From assembly GCA_023663145.1 (NCBI GenBank), contig JAMPHZ010000006.1:32120-96119 (forward strand): 64,000 nucleotides of DNA, in the 5' to 3' direction. Both the position numbers and the translations under genes were made by a program. The stretch comes from Odoribacter sp. (GTDB lineage: Bacteria > Bacteroidota > Bacteroidia > Bacteroidales > Muribaculaceae). Below the pieces are notes generated by a model. That model was given only the letters and a program-made list of their open reading frames with translations. It did no database searches and was not told the DNA's origin. Within the stretch, counting starts at the first letter, position 1. Each line of letters opens with the position of its first letter. Positions 25,929 to 36,551 of the stretch are shown here, in pieces.

Positions 25929-27458
25929 ATGAAAGCAATAACCCGTCTACTGGCAGCTCTCGTTCTCCTCTCTCCCCTTGGCGCGGCGAGCATCCATGCC
26001 TCCGACCCCGTCAGCCGCGACAGTATAATGAATGTCGTACATGCGGCCGAAGCATCTAACCCCGAGGCCCTGAACATTCTTGGCACCTGGTACTACATGG
26101 GTGAGAATCTATCGCAGGACTACTCTCTCGCCGCACGTATGTGGGCAAAGGCAGCATCAATGGGTAATGTTGCCGCAATCGGCAATTTAGGCATGTGTTA
26201 CCAGTACGGTCAAGGCGTTGAACGCGATTCAATAAAGGCCATGGGACTGTACACCAAGAGCTTGCGTGCAGGCAACCCGGAACTGATGGAATCACTGCGG
26301 CATCAGGCCGACTCCGGCTCGTCATTCGAATGCGCCGCCATGGGACACTTCCTTACCGAAGGGATCGGCTGTAAACGTGACTATCCCGCGGCAGGCAGAT
26401 ACTACGCAGTCCTGGCAAAACGCGGCGATGTAGAAGCAATGCGCGACGCCGGCCTCGCTTTCCTCAACGGCAAAGAGTACAAAGATGCACTGAAGTGGTT
26501 TAAGAGCGGAACAGAACAAGGCAACATCACATGCACATATTACTACGGCTCAATGCTGGTTGACGGCCTCGGCACCGAAGCCAACCCTTCCCGCGGTTTC
26601 GTCTACGCACTCAAAGCAGCTGAAGGCGGCCTCGCCAACGCACAATACCTCGTATCTCGCCTCTATCGTGAGGGACGCGGAGTGGCGGCATCGGCCACAG
26701 AAGCCGACGCATGGCTTGGAAAAGCAGCTTATAAAGGTCTTGCCAAAGCAATGTTTGAATATGGATTGCTCGCAGCATCAAAGAATGACTTCATTGTAGC
26801 ATCTTACATGTTCTCATGGCTCAACAACCGTCGTTCTTTCGTGCCGCAGATGAAATCTCTTTTCACTCCCACCGACACAGCAAACATCCTTGACACTCCG
26901 TTCGCCCACTTTGCCATGGCTGTCAAGGCCATCAACGCCGGGGATTTCAAAACCGCCAGAAATGAAATAAAAGCGCTCAAAAAAGGCAAAGGTCCATACG
27001 TTGAAATACTTGAGGCACAGATACTCATGAGTCCGCTCAACGAGAAACGCGACATAAAGAAAGCCGTCAAGCAACTTACCAAACTTGCCGAGAAAGACGA
27101 CTACGCCCGACTGCTGCTCGCCAGAATCTACGAACGCGGAACCGACGGCATCGATGTCGACACAGCCATAGCCCGCCAACTGCTTGAGACAGCCGCTGAC
27201 AACAACTTCTACCCCGCAGTCATAGCCCTGGGCAACGACTATTACGAAGGTCTTTTCGGCATTCGCGACTACAGCCTGGCTGTCGATTGCTATCGCCGGG
27301 CATATAATGAAGGCTGGCTGCTCGCCGACGCCGCATCACGCTTTGCCACATGCCTCGATGAGGCTCAAGGCACCGTACTCAACCCATCCCTCGCCTCCAA
27401 GATCAACAGCCAGAAGTACCCCGCCGCCCTGACGGACTTCACAGCGCTGATTCCCTGA
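25929..27458 (+). CDS. Secreted Sel1-repeat protein
   Basis: A 509-residue protein with a signal peptide (about 1-24, MKAITRLLAALVLLSPLGAA) and at least six Sel1-like (SLR) repeats of about 36 residues, recognisable by A-x-x-x-LG-x-x-Y-x-x-G patterns such as AIGNLGMCYQYGQGV and AQYLVSRLYREGRGV. Such solenoids act as protein-binding scaffolds in the periplasm. It ends the first transcript of the island, since a hairpin terminator follows at 27482. Confidence 0.88.
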   Translation: MKAITRLLAALVLLSPLGAASIHASDPVSRDSIMNVVHAAEASNPEALNILGTWYYMGENLSQDYSLAARMWAKAASMGNVAAIGNLGMCYQYGQGVERDSIKAMGLYTKSLRAGNPELMESLRHQADSGSSFECAAMGHFLTEGIGCKRDYPAAGRYYAVLAKRGDVEAMRDAGLAFLNGKEYKDALKWFKSGTEQGNITCTYYYGSMLVDGLGTEANPSRGFVYALKAAEGGLANAQYLVSRLYREGRGVAASATEADAWLGKAAYKGLAKAMFEYGLLAASKNDFIVASYMFSWLNNRRSFVPQMKSLFTPTDTANILDTPFAHFAMAVKAINAGDFKTARNEIKALKKGKGPYVEILEAQILMSPLNEKRDIKKAVKQLTKLAEKDDYARLLLARIYERGTDGIDVDTAIARQLLETAADNNFYPAVIALGNDYYEGLFGIRDYSLAVDCYRRAYNEGWLLADAASRFATCLDEAQGTVLNPSLASKINSQKYPAALTDFTALIP

Positions 27459-27481
27459 ACGCTCGTTCTCCTCTCTTGACG

Positions 27482-27516
27482 CCGCCATGGTTTCACATTG
27501 AAGCCGTGGCGGTTTT
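27482..27516 (+). terminator. Terminator after the Sel1-repeat gene
   Basis: CCGCCATGG (27482-27490) pairs with CCGTGGCGG (27504-27512) and is followed by TTTT. Confidence 0.65.
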
Positions 27517-27580
27517 CCACGTCAGCCACCTCTCCGGCGAATGCTGCTTAATGTAAAAATTTTTCATTGACTGCTTAATA

Positions 27581-27612
27581 TTTGCAAATCAGCGTTAAAT
27601 TATCTACCTTTG
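27581..27612 (+). promoter_or_regulatory. Promoter for the WG-repeat lipoprotein gene
   Basis: TTTG at 27581-27584 and TACCTTTG at 27605-27612 are 20 bases apart, a full consensus match. Start about 27618, leader about 25 bases. Confidence 0.8.
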
Positions 27613-27643
27613 TGGCATTCAATCATTAACCAAATAAATTCAC

Positions 27644-29428
27644 ATGAAAATATCAAAATGTATCCTTGCAGCAGTCATAGCTACAACAGCCCTCGCCATG
27701 GGCAGCTGCAGCTCATCAGGCGGTGACTCATTAGTTGACCGGATTGATTACCTGGCTGTGCGCGAAAGCGACAATTCTGACTGGGGTTTCTACTCTCCCG
27801 ACGGCGAGATAAAATTTGCCGACGAATTCAAAAACCGGCCGTCATCCGTTGTCGAAGGTTATTTCTCTGTAAAAGAAAACGACGGTTATTCACTCTATAA
27901 GTTCGGCGACAAACTCGAAGTCGTTAAAGACGCCGAAGGCCTTCGCGCCGTTGGATACATGGTTGATGGCCTTATCCCTGTTACCGTTCCCAAAGAACGC
28001 ATATCTGTCATTGATGGCTCAGGCAAGAAAAAGTTCACACTTGATCCCATAGGTGGCAAAGAAATAGTAAGCGCTGGCGCAGGCTTCTGCGACGGACTGC
28101 TTATGGTCAAAACCGAAGAAGGCAACTATGGTTTCGTGAATACCAAGGGTGAGGTAGCAATCAAGCCCAAGTACTCTGAGGCCAACAATTTCAACGAAGG
28201 CTACGCACTTGTAGGCACTTATAACAAAGACAAGGATGAGACAACCTTTATGGTGATTGACAAAAAAGGCGAGACCGTATTCACCCTGCGCAAAGGCATG
28301 AAACCCAACGCCGAAATGTTCAATTCAGGGTTACTTGCCGTACGCGACAGCAACGACCGGATAGTATTCCTCGACACCAAAGGTGAAGAAGTATTCAAAT
28401 GCCCATCAAAAGTCAAGCATGTAAGAGATTACGACAATAAATACATCGTATTCATCGGAGATGACTATAAAGACGGAGTGATCGACTTTGAAGGCAACAC
28501 CATCATCCGTCCGAAATACGAATCAATCCAGATCATATCGACCGGCTCATTCCTCGCATCCCAGGAAGACCGCGCCGTAGTGCTGAATGCCGATGGAGAG
28601 GAGACACTGCGCATCGATGATTACGAAAGCGTGTCCTGGGTAGGCAAATTCGGCTATCTGGCAGAGGAACGTCGCACCAAGTGCTTCCTTGACAAGGAAG
28701 GCAAGCCTGTGAAGAACGCTGAGTTCTACCGGGTGAACATAGACCCGTCGGCTGATGCATTCCTGAATTCCGACTATTTCAACACCGAAGCAGTGGTAAA
28801 AGACGTGTGCTCTCTCATTACCGACAAAGGTGTTGACAAATATGTAATAGGTGAAGGCCCCGGTGCTCATTTCTCAAATCCGACCGACTATACATACCGC
28901 TCGCAGGTACTCATAGACGATCTGTCAAAACAGGGTTACCGATATTCAATCAGCGTATATGCTGAGTTCAACATGTCAATGGCTGACTACAGCTACAACT
29001 TCAACGGCTATGACTACCAGCGCAACGACTACTGGCGCGAAGGCTGCGAACTATATTCAATGCGATTCTCCATCAGCACCGAGACCGACTGGGGCAACAG
29101 CGGCTCTGAAGCCATCGTATCGCAACTCAAAGACAATGGCTTCAAAATCGCGGCCCAGACTGAAAAGGGTACTTCCACCTACGCAGCCCTGCTCACCAAA
29201 GGCGACCTGATCGTACTCGTAAACAGCGAGAAGGGTTCCACCACCGGCAACGTAGCCGTGGCCAAGAGCGAGCCTTCGCTGATTGATAACATCAAGAGCA
29301 ATATCGACTACGTAAACCGGACAGAAAAAGGAAGCTCAGATGAAGAAGTGGCAATTGTTGAAGACTATGATTACGCCGACTCATGCGCAGTTGAGGTTGA
29401 GGAAGTAGTTGCCGAAGATTACTACTGA
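27644..29428 (+). CDS. WG-repeat lipoprotein
   Basis: A 594-residue envelope lipoprotein. The signal ends in a lipobox-like LAMGSC (Cys22), so it should be lipid-anchored. The first 370 residues contain WG (KWG) beta repeats, each with an aromatic-Gly core and a D-x-x-G turn, for example SDWGFYSPDGEIKF and GNYGFVNTKGEVAIKPKY; about six or more copies are visible. The C-terminal third is a separate domain and ends in a very acidic tail (YDYADSCAVEVEEVVAED). WG-repeat proteins in Bacteroidota are poorly characterised. It has its own promoter and is followed by a 15-bp stem hairpin. Confidence 0.86.
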   Translation: MKISKCILAAVIATTALAMGSCSSSGGDSLVDRIDYLAVRESDNSDWGFYSPDGEIKFADEFKNRPSSVVEGYFSVKENDGYSLYKFGDKLEVVKDAEGLRAVGYMVDGLIPVTVPKERISVIDGSGKKKFTLDPIGGKEIVSAGAGFCDGLLMVKTEEGNYGFVNTKGEVAIKPKYSEANNFNEGYALVGTYNKDKDETTFMVIDKKGETVFTLRKGMKPNAEMFNSGLLAVRDSNDRIVFLDTKGEEVFKCPSKVKHVRDYDNKYIVFIGDDYKDGVIDFEGNTIIRPKYESIQIISTGSFLASQEDRAVVLNADGEETLRIDDYESVSWVGKFGYLAEERRTKCFLDKEGKPVKNAEFYRVNIDPSADAFLNSDYFNTEAVVKDVCSLITDKGVDKYVIGEGPGAHFSNPTDYTYRSQVLIDDLSKQGYRYSISVYAEFNMSMADYSYNFNGYDYQRNDYWREGCELYSMRFSISTETDWGNSGSEAIVSQLKDNGFKIAAQTEKGTSTYAALLTKGDLIVLVNSEKGSTTGNVAVAKSEPSLIDNIKSNIDYVNRTEKGSSDEEVAIVEDYDYADSCAVEVEEVVAEDYY

Positions 29429-29471
29429 TCCAGTCCTGAGCAGACGGCTGACTGACATAACAGGCCAACGA

Positions 29472-29511
29472 CATCAAGGGGCGCCCGGTTCCACATGGGC
29501 GCCCCTTGATG
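29472..29511 (+). terminator. Strong hairpin after the WG-repeat gene
   Basis: CATCAAGGGGCGCCC (29472-29486) and its exact complement GGGCGCCCCTTGATG (29497-29511) form a 15-bp stem with a ten-base loop. No T-run follows, but the stem is the only terminator candidate in the 141-base gap. Confidence 0.55.
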
Positions 29512-29569
29512 CAAGTGACACATAACCTTTTGGCACGGTTTTTGTTATTATTCATAAAAACAATATATT

Positions 29570-30145
29570 ATGGAAAAGATTGAACCCGGAAAATATGTAG
29601 AGATGGTCTATGACCTCTTCAAAGTAAATGATGATGGCACCGAAGAACTTGTACACCAGGTAGATGCCGAAGACCCGGAAGGCGTGATATTCGGTGTTAC
29701 CCCCGGCATCGTCACACCGCTTGAAAAGGCCCTCGAAGGCCTTTCGGAAGGTGACACTTTCGATGTAGTCGCACAACCCGAGGAAGCCTACGGTCAGCGC
29801 AGCGATGAATTTCTTGTAACTCTTGAAAAAGACATATTTGAAATCGACGGCAAATTTGATCCCGAAGTTGTGAAAGTGGGTGCCGTATTGCCCATGATGA
29901 CACAAGAAGGATATAAAATCAACGGCGTAGTATACAAAGTTGATGACAAAACCGTGACCATGGATTTCAACCACCCGCTTACCGGCAAGGTAGTGCGCTT
30001 GCGCGGCAAAGTCACCACAGTGCGCGATGCCACTCCCGAAGAAATAAAACTCACAACCGAGGGAGGCTGTGGATGCGGTTGCTCAGGCAATTGCGATGAT
30101 AATGAAGGATGCCAGGGCGGATGCCAAGGCGGCGGATGCTGCTGA
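29570..30145 (+). CDS. slyD: SlyD-type FKBP peptidyl-prolyl isomerase with metal-binding tail
   Basis: Cytoplasmic proline isomerase and chaperone. The 191-residue protein has the FKBP half-domains around an inserted chaperone flap (about 72-125), with GVTPGIVTPLEKALEGLSEGD and the PEEAYGQR motif at the start of the flap. The C-terminal 27 residues are Cys/Gly-rich (nine Cys including CGCGCSGNC, CQGGC and CC) and would bind Ni2+ or Zn2+. Placed inside the island but separated by terminators on both sides, so its inclusion in the system is only positional. Confidence 0.93.
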   Translation: MEKIEPGKYVEMVYDLFKVNDDGTEELVHQVDAEDPEGVIFGVTPGIVTPLEKALEGLSEGDTFDVVAQPEEAYGQRSDEFLVTLEKDIFEIDGKFDPEVVKVGAVLPMMTQEGYKINGVVYKVDDKTVTMDFNHPLTGKVVRLRGKVTTVRDATPEEIKLTTEGGCGCGCSGNCDDNEGCQGGCQGGGCC

Positions 30146-30169
30146 TAATCCATCTGCAAATAACCATAT

Positions 30170-30203
30170 AATGGCGTGCCGTCACAGGCGCGCCATTTTT
30201 GTT
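30170..30203 (+). terminator. Terminator after slyD
   Basis: AATGGCGTGCC (30170-30180) pairs with GGCGCGCCATT (30187-30197, one G-T pair) and is followed by a T-rich run. Confidence 0.7.
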
Positions 30204-30224
30204 GCATGATTGCGAAAAAAATCG

Positions 30225-30232
30225 TAACTTTG
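30225..30232 (+). promoter_or_regulatory. -7 element of the phosphatase-kinase promoter
   Basis: TAACTTTG with GTTG at 30201-30204, 20 bases upstream, in the place of the -33 TTTG. Start is expected near 30239. It should drive the three genes to 35296. Confidence 0.7.
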
Positions 30233-30277
30233 CCGTGAACTGCTCCGCGGTTTTCCAATCATTTATGCAACAGACTC

Positions 30278-31927
30278 ATGGCTGCTAAATCTATAACCCT
30301 AAGGCTTGTCGCTTTCTCAGATGCCGCAGGTAAATTTGAACCTGACGCTCCCCTCAACGGTAACGAGGACAACTTCTTCATCGATGATGACCTGACAGAT
30401 AATGTATCGGGGCCAACCCGCATGGACACCCCGGTGCCGTTGGGCGATTATGGCTGTATAATGGCCGTAGCCGACGGAATGGGAGGACAGAACGCCGGCG
30501 AAGTGGCATCGGAAATCGCCGTCGACACTATTGCCGATCTATTCTCGCGCGACCGACTGACACCTCAGATCATAGCCTCACCTCAATCACGGGCCGAATA
30601 TATAAAACAGACCATTATAGAGGCTGACCGTCGGGTGAAAGCCGGCGTTGAAGGCCACCCCGAACGAGAGGGAATGGGCTCGACAATCATCATAACATGG
30701 ATCATAGGAGATGAAATTTCAGTAGGATGGTTAGGAGATTCCCGGGCCTATCGGTTCAATCCGCGATACGGACTTAAACCGATATCCAAAGACCACACTT
30801 ACGTGCAGGAGCTGGCCGACAAAGGCATTATCACTTATGATGACACCTTCGGACATCCTCAGGGAAATATAGTCACCCGATCGCTCGGTGACCCAGGCAT
30901 CGCCCCTCTCCCCGAATGCATTAACTCTAAAATATACAGTGGCGATGTGATAATGATGTGCAGCGATGGCCTAAGCGGAGTGGTCCCCGATCGGCCTATG
31001 CGCGGAATAAGCGACTCCTTAGAAGGCATAATGGCCTCAAACTATGACAACCTGTCACAGATGCGCGCCGAACTCATGGATGCCGCCAAACGCCAGCATT
31101 GGTATGACAATGTCACAGTACTCCTCTGCCGACTTGACGGAAACCTACCCGCCCCTCCTAAAGCGAAAAAATCAACCACAGCCGCCGTTACCGGCGATGC
31201 CACAAAACCGGCAGTGCAATCTGCGCCCGGGAAAGACAACAACAAGAAAATCCTTATCGGCATAGTCGCCGCAGTGCTCGTCGCAGCGGCAGTGGCAGTA
31301 GGAATAAAATTCCTCAATACCGATACAGAACCAAAATTCTCCGAATCCGAGGAAATAGAACTGAAAGCTTCTCCACAGATTGTGGAAGGGCAAACCGTCA
31401 ATCCGGCCGAGAATCCCGAGGCGCCCATGCCCAAAGCCCCGGTAAACATTCCGCATCAACAGGCCGGCCCGCCCGCACCGGCAACAACCACCACTCCTCC
31501 ACCCACCGAGGAACTTGCATCGCCACAACATGAGGTTGCGACTGTAGCACAGGAAGAAGAAGCGACACCCGCCACATCGGCCATGAAAGAAGCAATAGAC
31601 TGGAAAAACAATCTCGTGAAACGTCTGGTTAACTTCAGCACACAAGTACCATTATGGGAAAAGAACATTTCAGAACTCACCACTGAAATCAACAAAGCGC
31701 CCGCCGATGCTGATGAGAAAACCAAGAACAAGTTAAGACAACGCGTCACAGCACTTGAAAACCGGCTTCCGCTATACCTCGAACTTGTGACGATGAAAGG
31801 TAAAATGAGCGACGCGTCACTCAAAAAGAAAGTCGACGAACTGCTGCCGAAACTTCCTGGCATGTCAATCGACAAGATCAAATCAGAAATAGAAAAGCTG
31901 GAACGAGCCATCGCACCGGCCAAATAA
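30278..31927 (+). CDS. Membrane-anchored PP2C-type Ser/Thr protein phosphatase
   Basis: A 549-residue protein. The N-terminal PP2C domain (about 1-290) has all metal-site motifs: NEDNFF (29-34), VADGMGG (64-70), GMGSTI (132-137), GDSRAYRF (153-160), SDGLSG (229-234) and DNVTV (277-281). A linker leads to one membrane segment (about 325-344), then a Pro/Ala/Thr-rich outer stretch and a helical, probably coiled C-terminal domain (about 430-549) outside the membrane. Kinase gene follows after 39 bases, a classic PP2C/PknB-like pair, but the extracellular region here is not a PASTA domain. Confidence 0.93.
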   Translation: MAAKSITLRLVAFSDAAGKFEPDAPLNGNEDNFFIDDDLTDNVSGPTRMDTPVPLGDYGCIMAVADGMGGQNAGEVASEIAVDTIADLFSRDRLTPQIIASPQSRAEYIKQTIIEADRRVKAGVEGHPEREGMGSTIIITWIIGDEISVGWLGDSRAYRFNPRYGLKPISKDHTYVQELADKGIITYDDTFGHPQGNIVTRSLGDPGIAPLPECINSKIYSGDVIMMCSDGLSGVVPDRPMRGISDSLEGIMASNYDNLSQMRAELMDAAKRQHWYDNVTVLLCRLDGNLPAPPKAKKSTTAAVTGDATKPAVQSAPGKDNNKKILIGIVAAVLVAAAVAVGIKFLNTDTEPKFSESEEIELKASPQIVEGQTVNPAENPEAPMPKAPVNIPHQQAGPPAPATTTTPPPTEELASPQHEVATVAQEEEATPATSAMKEAIDWKNNLVKRLVNFSTQVPLWEKNISELTTEINKAPADADEKTKNKLRQRVTALENRLPLYLELVTMKGKMSDASLKKKVDELLPKLPGMSIDKIKSEIEKLERAIAPAK

Positions 31928-31966
31928 CATATCTTCAACAACGCATTAAGAATCATCATACAAACG

Positions 31967-33655
31967 ATGAACGACACCGAACTAAAAGAAGGCATGATGG
32001 TAGCCGATCGCTACCGGCTCAAGAAATATGTAGGAAGCGGCAGCTTTGGCGAAGTATGGCTCGCGACTGACACCGAAATGGAGCTGGACCTTGCCATAAA
32101 GCTCTATATCTCACTTGACAAAACAGCGCAGGATGAATTCAAGAATGAGTACCGCGTAGTATACGGCCTGAAAGAAGAACACCTGCTCACAGCCGATTAC
32201 TATGGTGTATGGGAACACCGGCCATTCCTCACCATGAAATACTGCTCGCGGGGCTCAGCCGCCAAGATCGCGGGCTCGGCCGATGAAGCCACAGTATGGC
32301 AATTCCTGCATGATGTTGCCGCCGGCCTCCGCTACCTCCATTCCCTCGAACCACCGATTCTCCATCAGGACATCAAGCCCGAGAATATACTTGCCGACGA
32401 TCGGGGCAACTTCATAATCACCGATTTCGGGATCAGCCGTAAGATGCGCTCAACAATGCGCAAGCAGTCAAAACGCTCAGTAGGCTCCGGAGCCTTGGCA
32501 TATATGGGACCCGAACGATTCCTTAACGACCCTATGGCGGTAAAAGCCAGCGATATATGGTCACTGGGTGTATCAGCTTACGAACTCGCTACCGGAGATC
32601 TGCCATTCATGGGACAAGGTGGCGGCATGATGCTTGGAGGAGCGCAACTGCCATCTCTTAATCCCGACAAATGGAGTCGCGACCTCAATGAATGCATCCA
32701 GGCATGCATGGCCAAAGACACCTGGGAGCGCCCTACAGCCGAACAACTCGTGGAATATACGGACCTGATTCTCAGTGGACACAAAATCCCATGGGGAAAA
32801 TGGTTCAAACAGTCTAACAGTGCCCAGTCATCTGACAAACCCTCAAAGAACAAACCAGCGCAGATACAACACAACGGAGGCGGCCGCAAAGCTATGTTTG
32901 TAGTTTTGTCAATTATAGCAGTATTAGCTCTCGGTGCCGGCCTATACTGGTTCTTCGTCATGAACAATCCCGCTGCAGGCAGTTCAGCCGACGATGAAGA
33001 GGTAAACCAGACCGAAATCATCAGCCACTACAACGAACTGCAACGTGTGTGTGCCGGGAACATCAAGCGTAGCGACCATAATTCATACGGGCTTATAATA
33101 GATGCCCGCCAACTGCTTGACTCTATTGATGATTACCGCTCGCGCTACAGCTTCATTGCCGAAGATCCCGACAAGGATCCCGCATCGCTGCGCGCCGACT
33201 ACGACCGCAAGGCCTCTCAGATTCATGACCGCTACATGCGATCAGCATCCGGACTCATAAACGCAGGTGAATATCCAACCGCTACAGAATATCTCCAGAT
33301 AGCAGGGCTTATGGTCAACGATGCATCGGTGCGCCAGGAACTTGACCGTGTGGCACACCTTGTAAAGACCCCGGCGGTATTCATGGCTGTGAAAAATGCC
33401 TCTATCGACGGCTCCAACCTGACCCTAAGCTATGACAACCTGAACACGAGCCGCATAAAGAACGTAGACCTTCGCTACGACCTCACCGATGCCGCCGGAA
33501 GCACCGTGTCAGGACAAGCCACCATCGATATAGAGAAAGGCGCCGACAATATCATCACAATATCTCTTCCGCAAGGTATAGATCCATCGCTCACCCCGGT
33601 ACAGGTGAAGATTACAAGTCGCGGAGCCTTTGTAAGCCGATATACTATCGAATAA
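31967..33655 (+). CDS. Membrane-anchored Hanks-type Ser/Thr protein kinase
   Basis: A 562-residue protein with kinase domain (about 13-270): glycine loop GSGSFGEVW (23-31), Lys45 in LAIKLY, catalytic loop HQDIKPEN (133-140), DFG (153-155) and a GPE in place of APE before helix F. The loop reads HQD, not HRD, so it is a non-RD kinase, which often lack activation by activation-loop phosphorylation. One membrane segment (about 309-332) connects to a large outer region (about 340-562) with a helical part and a beta-sandwich-like end that may sense ligands or bind partners. It is co-transcribed with the phosphatase and the BACON gene (18-base gap). Confidence 0.93.
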   Translation: MNDTELKEGMMVADRYRLKKYVGSGSFGEVWLATDTEMELDLAIKLYISLDKTAQDEFKNEYRVVYGLKEEHLLTADYYGVWEHRPFLTMKYCSRGSAAKIAGSADEATVWQFLHDVAAGLRYLHSLEPPILHQDIKPENILADDRGNFIITDFGISRKMRSTMRKQSKRSVGSGALAYMGPERFLNDPMAVKASDIWSLGVSAYELATGDLPFMGQGGGMMLGGAQLPSLNPDKWSRDLNECIQACMAKDTWERPTAEQLVEYTDLILSGHKIPWGKWFKQSNSAQSSDKPSKNKPAQIQHNGGGRKAMFVVLSIIAVLALGAGLYWFFVMNNPAAGSSADDEEVNQTEIISHYNELQRVCAGNIKRSDHNSYGLIIDARQLLDSIDDYRSRYSFIAEDPDKDPASLRADYDRKASQIHDRYMRSASGLINAGEYPTATEYLQIAGLMVNDASVRQELDRVAHLVKTPAVFMAVKNASIDGSNLTLSYDNLNTSRIKNVDLRYDLTDAAGSTVSGQATIDIEKGADNIITISLPQGIDPSLTPVQVKITSRGAFVSRYTIE

Positions 33656-33673
33656 CCAATTACAACAGATATA

Positions 33674-35296
33674 ATGAGAAAAAAACTGTCATCTCTCCTT
33701 GTGCTGGTTTTCTTTTGCAGCACCATGGCTTTCGGCGCGATAAACGCCCTTCTTCAGGAGGCGCAGGACCTTCTGAAAAGAGCACAGGCTGCCAAAAGCG
33801 AACAACTTTACATTGATGCACGACAAAAATTCAATGCAGCCCGCAACGATGTCAATTACGAATCTTCGACTGACGACCAGATCATCAAACGCGGACTCGA
33901 AGCCTGCCGTAAAGGATTGGCATCACTGAGCAAAAAGCTAACGGTAAACGGTTCAACAAACGCAATTGAGACCAATGTTGAGGCCGCAGCCGGTAACGTG
34001 ACCTACCGTGTCTCATCTACCGTCGGGAACCCCGAAGTGGCAAATCTTCCGGCATGGATCAATGTTGTAAGCAATAACGGCTCGGAAATCGTACTGCACT
34101 ATGCCTCCAATGATACTACCATAGGCCGCCAGGCACCTTTTATAATTCAGGCAGGCGGTGCACGCGTGCAGATAAACCTTCGACAGAAAGGCGTGCCCAA
34201 GAAAGTAAAAACCGGCCCTGCGACAGGACAGGAACGTATGCGCGATCTTGAAATAACAGACGTCACCTTCATGAACGCCACCTACGACAACCGCACCATC
34301 ACCGCCGCCGGACAGCCCCTCTATGCCCACGAGATAAGGTATTTGCGCCCGGTAATAACATACAACGGCCCGTCACGCGACCGCGAAGTGGATCTATACA
34401 CCCGCATCTATGACCCACAGGGAAAGATGCTCCACACCGATGAACTGTCACCTGAAGGATATACACAGGGTTATAACTTCCAGTTCTTCCGCGGCGATGA
34501 CATAGAGGTGAAAGGCATGGGCTGGGGACACCGCCGCGAGAGCCTTTTCTCGCCCGGCCAGTATCGCTTTGAGTTCATCATCGACGGGAAGGTAATATAC
34601 ACCGCATACGCCACCCTTATTGAACGCGACGACGATGAGACATACCTCGCCGTCAACGGCGAAACATCATCGTCAGTCCAACTAAAGGGCGGTGGCGGCA
34701 CAACCACATTCTTCATATCTACAAGCGATACTGACTGGAAAGTTACCGATTTACCCTCATGGCTTTCTGTCACCAAGCAGACCGGCGATGCCATAACCCT
34801 ACAATACGGCCCTAACAACGCCCTTACTGACCGCACAGGCGATTTCTTTGTGCAAGGAGCCGGCCGCCAGGTAAAAGTCAAGGTAACCCAACCCACCAAC
34901 GGTCCCTCGGCCACACTTGAGAACGTTGCCATCAAGGAAGGGGTTGTTGTTGACGGTGAGAAAGGAATTGAAATACATGCCAATATCGTTGTCAACAATG
35001 CCAAAAACCACCGCTTGCAGATTGTCGCATGGTTCTACTACGAGACCGGCAATCCGCTGATGGATACCGATGGCCGCTATCGTGCCGGTGACGGACAGGT
35101 TACCGTAAACAAAGATGTTGTGGTCGACCAGGACATACTTGACCTTGGAGATTTCACGCTCTTCATCCCCTACGAACAGCTTGACATCAAGGATCCGGGC
35201 GAGACAGCCCTTGAATTTGATATGGGCATATATGACTTCTCGCTGCGAGACTTCCTCGCATCATCTCCGCGAGTGAAGTTTATATACAGGCGCTAA
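33674..35296 (+). CDS. Secreted protein with two BACON-like domains
   Basis: A 540-residue protein with a signal peptide (about 1-21), an N-terminal TPR-like helical part (about 22-92) and two BACON-type domains. The first is at about 92-175 with LPAWINVVSNNGSEI, and the second at about 325-415 with LPSWLSVTKQTGDAI; the shared LP-x-W-[IL]-x-V core is the family's signature. A strand-rich domain lies between and another follows. BACON modules in Bacteroidota often sit in surface or periplasmic proteins. Position as last gene after the kinase suggests its helical part could contact the kinase or phosphatase outer region (inference). Confidence 0.87.
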   Translation: MRKKLSSLLVLVFFCSTMAFGAINALLQEAQDLLKRAQAAKSEQLYIDARQKFNAARNDVNYESSTDDQIIKRGLEACRKGLASLSKKLTVNGSTNAIETNVEAAAGNVTYRVSSTVGNPEVANLPAWINVVSNNGSEIVLHYASNDTTIGRQAPFIIQAGGARVQINLRQKGVPKKVKTGPATGQERMRDLEITDVTFMNATYDNRTITAAGQPLYAHEIRYLRPVITYNGPSRDREVDLYTRIYDPQGKMLHTDELSPEGYTQGYNFQFFRGDDIEVKGMGWGHRRESLFSPGQYRFEFIIDGKVIYTAYATLIERDDDETYLAVNGETSSSVQLKGGGGTTTFFISTSDTDWKVTDLPSWLSVTKQTGDAITLQYGPNNALTDRTGDFFVQGAGRQVKVKVTQPTNGPSATLENVAIKEGVVVDGEKGIEIHANIVVNNAKNHRLQIVAWFYYETGNPLMDTDGRYRAGDGQVTVNKDVVVDQDILDLGDFTLFIPYEQLDIKDPGETALEFDMGIYDFSLRDFLASSPRVKFIYRR

Positions 35297-35322
35297 CCCA
35301 CTGACCGTTAATAACGGAACGA

Positions 35323-35359
35323 AAAATAGGCCGTCTAATCTGCTTAGGCGGCCTATTTT
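35323..35359 (+). terminator. Terminator after the BACON gene
   Basis: AAAATAGGCCGTCTAA (35323-35338) pairs with TTAGGCGGCCTATTTT (35344-35359), a 16-bp stem with one G-T pair and a five-base loop. It ends the island. Confidence 0.85.
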
Positions 35360-35475
35360 CGTATTACTGCCATTACATATCACTGACACGGCATCACACC
35401 ATCACTCTGCATCACGCTTCCACATTTCAGGATCCCCTCCGGTGATGCAAACCGAAAATGTCAGTTGTAACTAAG

Positions 35476-35508
35476 AAAGGCCGCCTCCCGGGATGGGAAG
35501 CGGCCTTT
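35476..35508 (-). terminator. Terminator of gapA
   Basis: AAAGGCCGC (35476-35484) pairs with GCGGCCTTT (35500-35508); on the minus strand the T-rich side lies after gapA. About 115 bases between the two convergent terminators hold nothing else I can support. Confidence 0.7.
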
Positions 35509-35534
35509 TATCGAGGTTTTATGATTTCTCGGGA

Positions 35535-36551
<1,017 letters not shown>

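Noticed and set aside
23529..35296. Type VI secretion regulatory cluster
   Set aside because: Kinase, phosphatase and FHA proteins are present but no Tss, Hcp, VgrG or ClpV gene is near.
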